Shown: piece by piece, positions 6,512 to 14,140 of the stretch
Layout of the letters: each line of letters opens with the position of its first letter
Position numbering within the stretch: the first letter of the stretch is position 1
NCBI GenBank assembly: GCA_017400415.1
Contig: JAFPTE010000047.1
Coordinates: 1-14,581, forward strand
Direction of reading: 5' to 3'
DNA: 14,581 nucleotides
Source: Oscillospiraceae bacterium
GTDB taxonomy: Bacteria; Bacillota; Clostridia; Oscillospirales; Oscillospiraceae
The notes under the pieces: generated by a model
What the model saw: the letters and a program-made list of their open reading frames with translations, nothing else
The model's database searches: none
What the model was told of the DNA's origin: nothing
Program-made: the position numbers and the translations under genes

Positions 6512-7708
6512 ATAACATTAGACAAAATCTATCACGCCAAGTACATACTGAACAGCGTTATCCGGGATACGGACGTAATCTACGCCCCCCACATTAACGA
6601 GGCCTCTCAGGTCTATCTCAAGACCGAGAACCTGCAGATAACCGGCTCCTTCAAGGTCCGGGGCGCCTACTACAAAATGAGCCAGCTCTCCGAGGAGGAG
6701 AAGCGCCGGGGCGTTGTGGCCTGCTCCGCCGGAAACCACGCCCAGGGCGTGGCTCTGGCCGCCCAGAAGGCCGGCATCAAGGCCGTCATCTGCCTGCCCG
6801 ACGGAGCCCCCATCTCCAAGGTGGAGGCCACCAAGAGCTACGGCGCCGAGGTCTGCCTGGTAAAGGGCGTCTATGACGACGCCTACATGAAGGCCCTCTC
6901 CCTCCGGGACGAGATGGGCTATACCTTCATCCACCCCTTCAATGACGAGCTGGTCATCGAGGGGCAGGGCACCATCGGTCTGGAGCTGTGCGACCAGATT
7001 CCGGATATGGACGCCGTCATTGTGCCCATCGGCGGCGGCGGACTTATCTCCGGCGTGGCCTTCGCCATCAAGACACTGAAGCCCGACGTGAAAATTTACG
7101 GCGTCCAGGCGGCCGGGGCCCCCTCCATGCTTAGCTCTATCCGCTCCGGGGCCATCACCTCCCTGGACAGCGTCAGTACCATTGCGGACGGCATAGCCGT
7201 CAAGACCCCCGGTGAGAACACCTTCGACCTGTGCTCCAGATACGTGGACGACATCGTGACCGTCACGGATGACGAGATCTCCGCCGCCATCCTGGCCCTT
7301 ATGGAGCAGCAGAAGCTGGTGACCGAGGGCGCCGGAGCCTGCGCCGCCGCTGCTGCCATGTTCAACAAGGTGCCTATTCAGGGCAAGAAGACCGTGTGCC
7401 TCCTGTCCGGCGGCAACATTGACGTGACCATTCTCTCCCGTGTCATCAAGCGCGGCCTTATCATGTCCGGCCGCAACTGCCAGTTCACCATTGAGCTTAT
7501 GGATAAGCCCGGCCAGCTGGAGCTGGTGGCCCACACCATCGCCAAGCTGGGCGGCAACGTTACCAGCGTCCACCACGAGCACGCCAACGAGGGCAGCGAT
7601 ATAAACGGCTGCTACCTGCGGCTTGAGCTGGAGACCAGAAACTTTGACCATATCAGGGAGATTCGCCAGGCACTGGTGGATAATAACCTCAAAATTGTTG
7701 AGCTCTGA
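6509..7708 (+). CDS. ilvA: Threonine dehydratase (ammonia-lyase), ACT-domain type
   Basis: This PLP enzyme deaminates threonine to 2-ketobutyrate, the entry to isoleucine synthesis. The 399-residue protein has a fold-type II PLP domain followed by one C-terminal ACT domain (about 325-399, starting near RNCQFTIELMDKPGQLELVA). The PLP lysine is Lys49 in TGSFKVRGAYYKM; SAGNHAQGVALAA and the phosphate-binding IGGGGLISG are also present. Length and single ACT domain match the TdcB-like/short ilvA class, not the roughly 514-residue E. coli IlvA with two regulatory repeats; the ilv-leu context supports a biosynthetic role, but a catabolic role cannot be excluded. The frame is open upstream to an ATG at 6395, but the ATG at 6509 has AAAGGAA 8 bases upstream and begins where family homology begins (ITLDKIYHAKYIL), so it is chosen. 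Its start lies inside a long inverted repeat and a strong terminator follows. Confidence 0.92.
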   Translation: MITLDKIYHAKYILNSVIRDTDVIYAPHINEASQVYLKTENLQITGSFKVRGAYYKMSQLSEEEKRRGVVACSAGNHAQGVALAAQKAGIKAVICLPDGAPISKVEATKSYGAEVCLVKGVYDDAYMKALSLRDEMGYTFIHPFNDELVIEGQGTIGLELCDQIPDMDAVIVPIGGGGLISGVAFAIKTLKPDVKIYGVQAAGAPSMLSSIRSGAITSLDSVSTIADGIAVKTPGENTFDLCSRYVDDIVTVTDDEISAAILALMEQQKLVTEGAGACAAAAAMFNKVPIQGKKTVCLLSGGNIDVTILSRVIKRGLIMSGRNCQFTIELMDKPGQLELVAHTIAKLGGNVTSVHHEHANEGSDINGCYLRLELETRNFDHIREIRQALVDNNLKIVEL

Positions 7709-7714
7709 GCCTCC

Positions 7715-7743
7715 GGGCGGCGCAATTGCGCCGCCCATTTTTT
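7715..7743 (+). terminator. Intrinsic terminator after ilvA
   Basis: GGGCGGCGC (7715-7723) and GCGCCGCCC (7728-7736) form a perfect 9-bp GC stem around AATT, followed by A and six T residues (7738-7743). It begins 7 bases after the ilvA stop and separates the branched-chain genes from the Dlt-like operon. Confidence 0.95.
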
Positions 7744-7770
7744 AATAATTTTTTAATTTGAAAAAAATAC

Positions 7771-7798
7771 TCCTCTTCCAGTTGCAAAATGCAGAGGA
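7771..7798. promoter_or_regulatory. Possible operator: short inverted repeat across the -35 element
   Basis: TCCTCT (7771-7776) and AGAGGA (7793-7798) form a 6-bp inverted repeat with a 16-base spacer that brackets the -35 hexamer; within it TGCA-AAA-TGCA (7783-7793) is also symmetrical. The placement suits a repressor site, but half-sites this short can occur by chance. Confidence 0.25.
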
Positions 7799-7810
7799 AT
7801 TATGTATAAT
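7782..7810 (+). promoter_or_regulatory. Sigma-A-type promoter of the Dlt-like operon
   Basis: TTGCAA (7782-7787) is four-of-six consensus for -35, and TATAAT (7805-7810) is a perfect -10, with exactly 17 bases between. A very AT-rich tract (about 7737-7769) lies upstream and may act as an UP element. Transcription would begin near 7816-7818, leaving a leader of about 60 bases before the first gene. Confidence 0.85.
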
Positions 7811-7875
7811 CAGCCTGTTATATTGTGCCCGGGTTTTTCCCCGCCACAAATTGTCGTATAACGGAGCAAACACAA

Positions 7876-9390
7876 ATGCGAAACAACGTTCTGAACTACC
7901 TTTACGGCTCCATAACCCGCTGCCCGGATAAGCTGGCCTTCTCCGACGGGACCGAAGGCCTCACCTTCCGCCAGGTTTATGACTCCGCCAGGAGCGTAGG
8001 CTCCTATCTTATCGGCCGGGGAATCTATAAAAAGCCCGTCGTGGTTTTCATGCGCAAATCCCCCAGAGAGGTTGCGGCCTTCTTCGGCGTTATCTCCGGC
8101 GGCTGCTGGTACGTGCCCATTGACGAGGAAATGCCTGCCGGCCGCATCCAGCTCATACTGGATAACGTCAAGTCCCCTCTGGTCATATGCGATGAGGATA
8201 CGGCGCCCATAGCAAAGGATTTCGTCCTTCACGGCGGCAGCACCGTCCTCTACTCCGAAATCTGCACCACCCCCGCTGACGAGACCGGCCTTGCCCGGGT
8301 CCTGGACAGCGCCATAGACATTGACCCCATCTACATCGTCTTCACCTCCGGCTCCACCGGCATTCCCAAGGGCGTGGCCGCCTGCCACCGGTCCGTTATC
8401 GAGTACGTGGAGCAGCTCTCCGAGACCCTGGGCTTCAACTCCGAAACCGTCTTCGGCAACCAGAGCCCCCTGTACTTTGACGCCTGCCTGAAGGAGCTCT
8501 ACCCCACCCTGAAATTCGGCGCCACCACCTACCTTATACCGAGAAAGCTCTTCTCCCTGCCGGTGCAGCTCATTGAGTTCATGAACGAGCACAAAATCAA
8601 CACCATCTGCTGGGTGGTCTCCGCCCTTACCATGATAAGCGCCTTTGACACCTTCAGCGTCATCAGGCCGGAGTACCTGCACACCATCGCCTTCGGCAGC
8701 GAGGTCTTCCCCTTAAAGCAGTTCCGGCGCTGGCGTCAGGCCCTGCCGGAGGCCTCCTTCACAAACCTCTACGGCCCCACGGAGGCCACAGGCATGACCT
8801 GCTTCTACCACGTGGACAGGGAATTTGAGGACGGAGAGCCCATACCCATCGGCCGCCCCTTCCCCAACCGCCAGGTGCTGCTGCTCTCAGACGACGGCAC
8901 AGAAACCGCCCCCGGCGAAATCGGCGAGATATACGTCCGGGGCACCTCCGTTACCCTGGGCTACTACAATGACCCGGAGCGCACCTCCCAGGCCTACGTT
9001 CCCAACCCGCTGAACACTGCCTACCCCGAGATAATCTACAAGACCGGGGACCTGGCCCGATACAATGACCGGGGCGAGCTGGTCTACGTATCCCGCCGGG
9101 ACCATCAGATTAAGCATATGGGCCACCGGGTTGAGCTGGGCGAGGTGGAGGTAAACGTGAACATGCTGCCCGGCATCAAGCTCTCCGCCTGCATTTACGA
9201 TGCGGAGAAGAAAAAAATAGTTCTTTATTACCTGGGTGACCAGACCGACCGTGAGCTTACGGAGCTCCTTAAAACCAAGCTCCCCCGCTATATGCTCCCC
9301 GGGCGCATAATCCGCCTTGAGGAGATGCCCTTCACGCCCAACGGCAAAATTGACCGTGTGACTCTCAAAAAAATCTACGAAAACAAATAA
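7876..9390 (+). CDS. DltA-like amino-acid adenylating ligase
   Basis: This is an ANL-superfamily ligase expected to adenylate an amino acid and load it as a thioester onto the carrier protein encoded next. The 504-residue length equals that of Bacillus DltA. Core motifs run in order: A3 FTSGSTGIPKG (156-166), A4 around YFDACLKELYP with Asp202 to hold an alpha-amino group, A5 NLYGPTEAT (297-305), A7 YKTGDLARY (388-396), A8 GHRVELGEVE (416-425), and A10 PNGKIDR with catalytic Lys491. Bacillus cereus DltA has Asp197 and the D-Ala-selecting Cys269, 72 residues apart; here the position 72 after Asp202 is Gly274 (in AFGSEVFP), so the substrate may not be D-alanine. ATG at 7876 follows GGAG (7863-7866) by 9 bases; a GTG at 7825 in the same frame is not used. 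First gene of the operon. D-Ala ligase remains possible, so no dltA symbol is given. Confidence 0.88.
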   Translation: MRNNVLNYLYGSITRCPDKLAFSDGTEGLTFRQVYDSARSVGSYLIGRGIYKKPVVVFMRKSPREVAAFFGVISGGCWYVPIDEEMPAGRIQLILDNVKSPLVICDEDTAPIAKDFVLHGGSTVLYSEICTTPADETGLARVLDSAIDIDPIYIVFTSGSTGIPKGVAACHRSVIEYVEQLSETLGFNSETVFGNQSPLYFDACLKELYPTLKFGATTYLIPRKLFSLPVQLIEFMNEHKINTICWVVSALTMISAFDTFSVIRPEYLHTIAFGSEVFPLKQFRRWRQALPEASFTNLYGPTEATGMTCFYHVDREFEDGEPIPIGRPFPNRQVLLLSDDGTETAPGEIGEIYVRGTSVTLGYYNDPERTSQAYVPNPLNTAYPEIIYKTGDLARYNDRGELVYVSRRDHQIKHMGHRVELGEVEVNVNMLPGIKLSACIYDAEKKKIVLYYLGDQTDRELTELLKTKLPRYMLPGRIIRLEEMPFTPNGKIDRVTLKKIYENK

Positions 9391-9407
9391 ATCCGGAGGA
9401 ATAAACC

Positions 9408-9638
9408 ATGGATCAGCTTCTTGAAATACTCTCTAACCTTCACCCCGATGTGGACTTTGAAATGGAAGACCGCCTTATTGACGACGCCATTCTGGACTCC
9501 CTTGACATTGTGGACCTGATAACCGCCATCAGCGACGAGTTTGACGTGACCATCACCGCCAAGGATATCATGCCCGAAAACTTCAACTCCGCCGAGGCTA
9601 TGTACGACCTTATCCAGCGCATCAGAGACGAAGAGTAA
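9408..9638 (+). CDS. DltC-like acyl/aminoacyl carrier protein
   Basis: A 76-residue acidic carrier protein. The phosphopantetheine attachment serine is Ser31 in LDSLDIVDL, and the pattern of four short helices with many Asp/Glu fits the DltC/ACP fold. It should receive the aminoacyl group from the upstream ligase and present it to the MBOAT protein at the cytoplasmic face of the membrane. GGAGG at 9395-9399 lies 8 bases before the ATG. Its stop overlaps the next start (TAATG), so carrier and acyltransferase are translationally coupled. No phosphopantetheinyl transferase gene is visible nearby; a housekeeping Sfp/AcpS-type enzyme would have to activate it. A plain fatty-acid ACP is unlikely from the context. 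Confidence 0.9.
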   Translation: MDQLLEILSNLHPDVDFEMEDRLIDDAILDSLDIVDLITAISDEFDVTITAKDIMPENFNSAEAMYDLIQRIRDEE

Positions 9639-11218
9639 TGCTTTTCACCTCATACAGCTTCATCGCCTTTCTGGCGGTGCTGCTGGTACTATATTACCTC
9701 GTCCCCCGCAGGTTCCAGGCGCCCCTGCTCCTTGCGGCAAGCTGTGTGTTCTACCTCTTCGCCGGCCCCCTGTTTCTCATCTACATCGCCGTCACCACCG
9801 TGACCGTGTACTTTGCGGGCCTCAGAATCGGCGACGGGCTGAAAGCGCAGAGCGCCTACATAAAGGAGCATAAGGCCGACCTTTCCCCGGAGGAGAAAAA
9901 GGCGTACAAGGATTCCGCCAAAAGGGTCCGTACCCGCTGGCTGGTCCTGGCCCTGGTCATAAACCTGGGCATTCTGGCGGCGGTGAAGTACCTTAACTTC
10001 GCCATTTCCAACATTAACGGCATACTGTCCCTTTTTTCCTCCGCCAGGCTGGACTTCCTGTCCATAGCCCTGCCCCTGGGTATTTCTTACTACACTCTCC
10101 AGAGCATCGGCTACCTGATGGACGTATACAGAGGGGCTTACGAGCCGGAGCGAAAGCTCTGGCGCTTTGCGCTGTTTATTTCCTTTTTCCCTCAGCTGAT
10201 TCAGGGCCCTATAAGCCGCTACAGCGACCTTTCACCCACCCTCTATGCGGAACACCCTTTTGACATGAACTCCCTTCTCCGGGGCCTTGAGCGGGTCCTG
10301 TGGGGCTTTTTCAAAAAGCTTGTGATTGCGGACCGGATATTCATCGCCGTGGGCGAGATAATCGGTGACCCGGCAGCCTATCGGGGCGGCTTCATCCTTT
10401 TTGGCATGTTCCTCTATACCGTTGAGCTTTATGCGGACTTTACCGGCGGCATAGATATCACCATCGGCGTTGCCCAGATGCTGGGCATAGAGCTCAGGGA
10501 AAACTTCAACCGGCCCTATTTCTCCACCTCTCTGAAGGAATACTGGCGCCGGTGGCATATCTCCATGTGCTCCTGGTTCCGGGACTACCTCTTTTACCCT
10601 GTCTCAACCTCAAGGTGGATGAGCCGGTTCAAGAAGTGGAACGTTTCCCGGTTCGGCCAGAAGGTCGGCAAGCGGATACCGGTCTACGCAGCCAGCTTCA
10701 TCGTCTGGTTTTCCACCGGTCTGTGGCACGGTGCCAGCTGGAACTTCATCTTCTGGGGGCTTCTTAACTGGGCTGTCCTCATGATAAGCGAGGAGCTGGA
10801 GCCTCTCTACGACCGGTTCCGCAAGGCGGTCCCCTTCTCCCAGAGCTTCGGCTATAAGATTTTCATGATGGTCCGTACCTTCTGCCTGGTGGCGGTCATG
10901 AACCTTTTTGACTGCTACGCCCTCCTGTCCGACACTCTGTCCTGTCTGGGCTCCATCTTCATTCCCTCCGCCTGGCAGGGCTTCTCCCTGGGGGTTCTGG
11001 GTCTCAGCGCCGCCGATTACATAGTTATAATCGCCGGCTGCGCCCTTATGCTTCTGGTGAGCATCCTCTCCGTGAAGGGCGACGTGCGGGAGCAGATAGC
11101 AAAAAAGCCCTACGCTGTGCGCTTCGTCCTTTACTTCGGTCTTTTTATCATTATCCTATTGATGGGAGTTTACGGAATTGGCTATGACTCCGGACAGTTC
11201 ATCTACAACCGCTTCTGA
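9638..11218 (+). CDS. MBOAT-family acyltransferase (AlgI/DltB-like)
   Basis: This polytopic membrane protein is expected to move or transfer the carrier-bound aminoacyl group to an acceptor outside the membrane. Family signatures are the N-terminal MLFTSYSFI start typical of AlgI-like proteins, FFPQLIQGPISRYSDL (183-198), EYWRRWHISMCSWFRDYLFYP (301-321, His307) and the presumed catalytic STGLWHGASWNFIFWGL (359-375, His364). Many hydrophobic segments are visible, for example near 8-24, 28-60, 101-120, 139-161, 405-425 and 495-513. At 526 residues it is longer than DltB (about 400) and closer to AlgI-type O-acyltransferases, with a charged loop at about 63-100 and an extended C-terminus. The start overlaps the carrier stop by one base and has only a weak AAGAG before it. 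The next gene overlaps its 3' end. Confidence 0.9.
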   Translation: MLFTSYSFIAFLAVLLVLYYLVPRRFQAPLLLAASCVFYLFAGPLFLIYIAVTTVTVYFAGLRIGDGLKAQSAYIKEHKADLSPEEKKAYKDSAKRVRTRWLVLALVINLGILAAVKYLNFAISNINGILSLFSSARLDFLSIALPLGISYYTLQSIGYLMDVYRGAYEPERKLWRFALFISFFPQLIQGPISRYSDLSPTLYAEHPFDMNSLLRGLERVLWGFFKKLVIADRIFIAVGEIIGDPAAYRGGFILFGMFLYTVELYADFTGGIDITIGVAQMLGIELRENFNRPYFSTSLKEYWRRWHISMCSWFRDYLFYPVSTSRWMSRFKKWNVSRFGQKVGKRIPVYAASFIVWFSTGLWHGASWNFIFWGLLNWAVLMISEELEPLYDRFRKAVPFSQSFGYKIFMMVRTFCLVAVMNLFDCYALLSDTLSCLGSIFIPSAWQGFSLGVLGLSAADYIVIIAGCALMLLVSILSVKGDVREQIAKKPYAVRFVLYFGLFIIILLMGVYGIGYDSGQFIYNRF

Positions 11219-12260
11219 TACCCGGCGAAGGGTTTCCGTCCCGGCCGTCCTCCTCTCCGTCCTGCTGGCTATCCTTGTCCTCTGGCTTCTTCAGAGGCTC
11301 CTGGTGCCCAAGTATGTGGACGGTATCGTGGAGGGCGCCTTTGTGGCGGAGTTTTACGGCGCCGAGCACGACCACGACCTGATTTTCGTGGGGGACTGCG
11401 AGGTATACGAAAACTTCTCCCCGGTGACCCTTTGGCAGGAGTACGGCATAAACAGCTACATTCGTGGCTCCGCCGAGCAGTATATCTTTCAGTCCTATTA
11501 TCTCCTTGAGGACACGCTCATGTACGAGCACCCCAAGGCCGTGGTGTTCAACATCCAGTCCCTGCAATTTGACAAATCCCGTTCAGAGGCGTATAATCGT
11601 ATGTCTATTGAGGGCATGCGCTGGTCTCCATACAAAGTTGGCGCCATCAACGCCTCCAAAACCGAGGAGGAACACTTTCTTGACTACGTGTTCCCCATCC
11701 TCCGGTATCACTCCCGCTGGTCGGAGCTGACCGCCGCAGACTTTGAGTATATGTTCAAAGCCAAAAAGGTCACCCACAACGGCTACTATATGCGGGTCGA
11801 CGTACGGCCCGTCACCACCCTGCCCCCCGTAAAGCCCCTGGCTGATTACAGCTTCGGGGAGAACGCCTGGGCGTACCTGGACAAAATAGTGCAGTGCTGC
11901 CGGGAAAAGGATATTCAGCTCATACTCATAAAGGCCCCCAGCCTGTACCCCCATTGGTACGACCAGTGGGACCAGCAGGTCAAGGCCTACGCCGCAGAGC
12001 ACCAGCTGCCCTACTACAATATGCTGGAGGCCACGGAGGAGATCGGCCTGGACTACTCCACAGACACCTATGACGGGGGCCTTCACATGAACCTGTCCGG
12101 CGCAGAGAAGTGCGCCCGGTGGCTGGGGAAGCTTCTGACGGAGAAATACAGCTTTGAATCCCGCCGGGGCGAAAAACACCTGGAAGAGGTGTGGACCGGC
12201 ATTATTTCAGATTACAACGCCGAGATCGAGGCGCAGAAAATAAAGTACGGCATAGCCTGA
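11184..12260 (+). CDS. Membrane-anchored SGNH/DltD-like protein
   Basis: A 358-residue protein with one N-terminal signal anchor (about 19-41, after RRR) and an extracytoplasmic domain. The SGNH-like layout is visible: a block I strand DLIFVGDCEVYENFSP (about 65-80), YIRGSAEQ (about 92-99), VVFNIQSL (about 120-127), LILIKAP (about 246-252) and a C-terminal TYDGGLHMNLSGAEK with Asp297 and His301. DltD has GSSE at block I; here the sequence is GDCE, placing Cys72 where the nucleophilic Ser would be. It probably works outside the membrane with the MBOAT protein, as DltD does with DltB. ATG at 11184 is preferred over the in-frame TTG at 11178; the start lies within the MBOAT gene, overlapping 35 bases. 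I infer the family from motifs and context; overall similarity to true DltD is low. Confidence 0.75.
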   Translation: MTPDSSSTTASDTRRRVSVPAVLLSVLLAILVLWLLQRLLVPKYVDGIVEGAFVAEFYGAEHDHDLIFVGDCEVYENFSPVTLWQEYGINSYIRGSAEQYIFQSYYLLEDTLMYEHPKAVVFNIQSLQFDKSRSEAYNRMSIEGMRWSPYKVGAINASKTEEEHFLDYVFPILRYHSRWSELTAADFEYMFKAKKVTHNGYYMRVDVRPVTTLPPVKPLADYSFGENAWAYLDKIVQCCREKDIQLILIKAPSLYPHWYDQWDQQVKAYAAEHQLPYYNMLEATEEIGLDYSTDTYDGGLHMNLSGAEKCARWLGKLLTEKYSFESRRGEKHLEEVWTGIISDYNAEIEAQKIKYGIA

Positions 12261-12285
12261 GCTGTGCCGCCGAAAGGCAAATACC

Positions 12286-14130
12286 ATGTGCGGAATCAGC
12301 GGAATGTTCAATACTTACAGCCCCAACAAGCCCGATGAGGCTGTTTTGCGGCGTATGCTAAGCAAAATACAGCACCGGGGCCCGGACGGCAGCGATATAC
12401 GTATGCTCCCCGGCGCCGCCCTGGGCTTCAACCGTCTCAGCTTCATCGACCTTCAGGGCGGCATGCAGCCTATGAGCAATGAGGACGGTTCCATCGTCTT
12501 TGTCTGCAACGGCGAGGTTTTCAACTACAAGGAGCTGCGGGCGGAGCTTGCCATGAAGGGCCACAGCTTCCGTACCCAGACGGACGTGGAGGTCATCGGC
12601 CACCTTTATGAGGAATACGGCCTGGACTTCCCCAACCACATCAACGGCCAGTACGCCATAGCTCTGTACGACGGCCGGAAGGACGAAATGCTCCTCCTGC
12701 GGGACCCCATAGGCATCTGCCCCCTGTTCTATACGGAGGTTGACGGCGTTGTGGTCTTTGCCTCCGAGATAAAGGCCATTCTGGAATACCCCGGCGTGCC
12801 CAGAAAGCTCAATATGCACGCCGTGGACCAGCTTATGAACTTCCCGGGCGTGGTCTCCCCCACCACCTTCTTCAAGGGCGTTTACTCCATGCGGGGCGGC
12901 CATATGCTCCGCCTGCGGCGCAATGCCCAGCCGGAGGATATAGAGTTCTGGGACCTTAAGTATCCCACCCGGGAGCCTGAGGACAAGGGCCTGGAATACT
13001 ACGTTGAGACCCTCCGGGAGCACCTTAAGCGGGCGATTTCCATGCGCCTTGTGGCAGACGTGCCCATCGGCTTTTACATCTCCGGCGGGCTTGACAGCTC
13101 TGTTGTTGCCTGCTATATAGGCAAGTTCCTCTTAAACAGCTACTATTCCTTCTCCGCCGAAATCGGCTCCGGAGACCTGGACGAGAGCCGTTTCCAGAAG
13201 ATTATTACCGAATACGTGAGCTCCACCCACTACTCCACCAAGGTTGCCGAGGAGGAGATATGGAATAACCTCTCCAAAGTCATCTACCACGCCGAGAGCG
13301 GCGTCAAGGAGAGCTACGACGTAGCCGCCTTCCTGCTTAGCTCCCTGGTCCAGTCCTCCCCCGCCAAGGCGGTGCTGACCGGCCAGGGCTCCGATGAGTT
13401 CTTCTGCGGCTACGTGGGCTATATGCTGGACCTGTTCCGGGGCATGCAGAAGGGCAAGATGACTCCGGAGGAGCTCCGCTCCAACGAGCTTCTGTGGGGT
13501 GACCCCTACTTCCGCTATGAGCGCATCCACCCGGAGATAAGGAAAATCCACGAGAAGGTCTACTCTGAAGCCGTCCGCAGCGAGATAGGCTCCTTCTCCG
13601 CCATTGACCATAGCCCCATCGACGTGAGCAAGGTCCGGGGCCTTTCCAGCCAGAAGCGCCGCAGCTACATTGACTATAAGCTCCGCCTCTCGGACCACCT
13701 GCTGGGTGAGCACGGGGACAGGATGTTCTTCTCCCACTCCGTGGAGGGGCGCCACCCCTTCCTGGACAGGGACCTTATCGACTTCATCACCACCATCCCG
13801 GATAAATACAAGCTCAACGGCACCAATGAGAAATATATCCTCAAAAAGGCCGGCGAGGGCATTGTGCCTGAGCCCATTCTGAAGCGTCGCAAGTTCCCCT
13901 TCCAGGCCCCGGGCATGTCCTTCATGGTAAAGAAAAAGGGCAAGGGCATAGAACTGCTGGACGAGAGTATGATTAAAAAGTACGGCGTCTTTGACCCGGC
14001 CTTTGTGGCTTCCATGATGAAGGACTACTCCCAGGAGGGCTTCAAGCTCATGGGCGCCTATGAAATCGACTATCTGATGATTGTTCTGACCGTCACCATG
14101 CTCTGTGAGCAGTACGGCCTCAGCCTGTAA
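12286..14130 (+). CDS. Asparagine-synthetase-like glutamine amidotransferase
   Basis: A 614-residue class II amidotransferase of the AsnB family. Cys2 is the glutaminase nucleophile (MCGISGMF); Arg50 (GFNRLS), Asn75-Gly76 (CNGEVFN) and Asp100 (TQTDVEV) complete the glutamine site. The synthetase half has the ATP-binding PP-loop SGGLDSS (266-272), then TGQGSDEFFCGY (365-376) and HSVEGRHPFLDRDLIDF (484-500). In E. coli AsnB the second motif reads GEGSDE, whose Glu348 is the general base; here it is Gln367, so the acceptor may not be free aspartate. Family members amidate other carboxylates too, for example meso-diaminopimelate in cell-wall precursors of some Gram-positives. AAAGG (12273-12277) precedes the ATG by 8 bases. 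Its place in a Dlt-like operon suggests an envelope task, but supply of asparagine remains possible; the asnB symbol is withheld. Confidence 0.88.
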   Translation: MCGISGMFNTYSPNKPDEAVLRRMLSKIQHRGPDGSDIRMLPGAALGFNRLSFIDLQGGMQPMSNEDGSIVFVCNGEVFNYKELRAELAMKGHSFRTQTDVEVIGHLYEEYGLDFPNHINGQYAIALYDGRKDEMLLLRDPIGICPLFYTEVDGVVVFASEIKAILEYPGVPRKLNMHAVDQLMNFPGVVSPTTFFKGVYSMRGGHMLRLRRNAQPEDIEFWDLKYPTREPEDKGLEYYVETLREHLKRAISMRLVADVPIGFYISGGLDSSVVACYIGKFLLNSYYSFSAEIGSGDLDESRFQKIITEYVSSTHYSTKVAEEEIWNNLSKVIYHAESGVKESYDVAAFLLSSLVQSSPAKAVLTGQGSDEFFCGYVGYMLDLFRGMQKGKMTPEELRSNELLWGDPYFRYERIHPEIRKIHEKVYSEAVRSEIGSFSAIDHSPIDVSKVRGLSSQKRRSYIDYKLRLSDHLLGEHGDRMFFSHSVEGRHPFLDRDLIDFITTIPDKYKLNGTNEKYILKKAGEGIVPEPILKRRKFPFQAPGMSFMVKKKGKGIELLDESMIKKYGVFDPAFVASMMKDYSQEGFKLMGAYEIDYLMIVLTVTMLCEQYGLSL

Positions 14131-14140
14131 GGAGCAAATA

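Noticed and set aside
6518..7738. 406-codon - strand frame opposite ilvA
   Set aside because: It runs through the terminator palindrome and has the composition of an antisense shadow.
7825..7875. GTG start 17 codons upstream of the DltA-like ligase
   Set aside because: It lies only about 10 bases after the expected transcription start, has no ribosome binding site, and the ATG at 7876 has GGAG at good spacing and gives the normal family length.
7876..12260. Calling the cassette a standard dltABCD operon
   Set aside because: Order and families are similar, but the Gly for Cys, Cys for Ser and long MBOAT, plus the AsnB-like neighbour, make the D-alanine/teichoic acid assignment unsafe.
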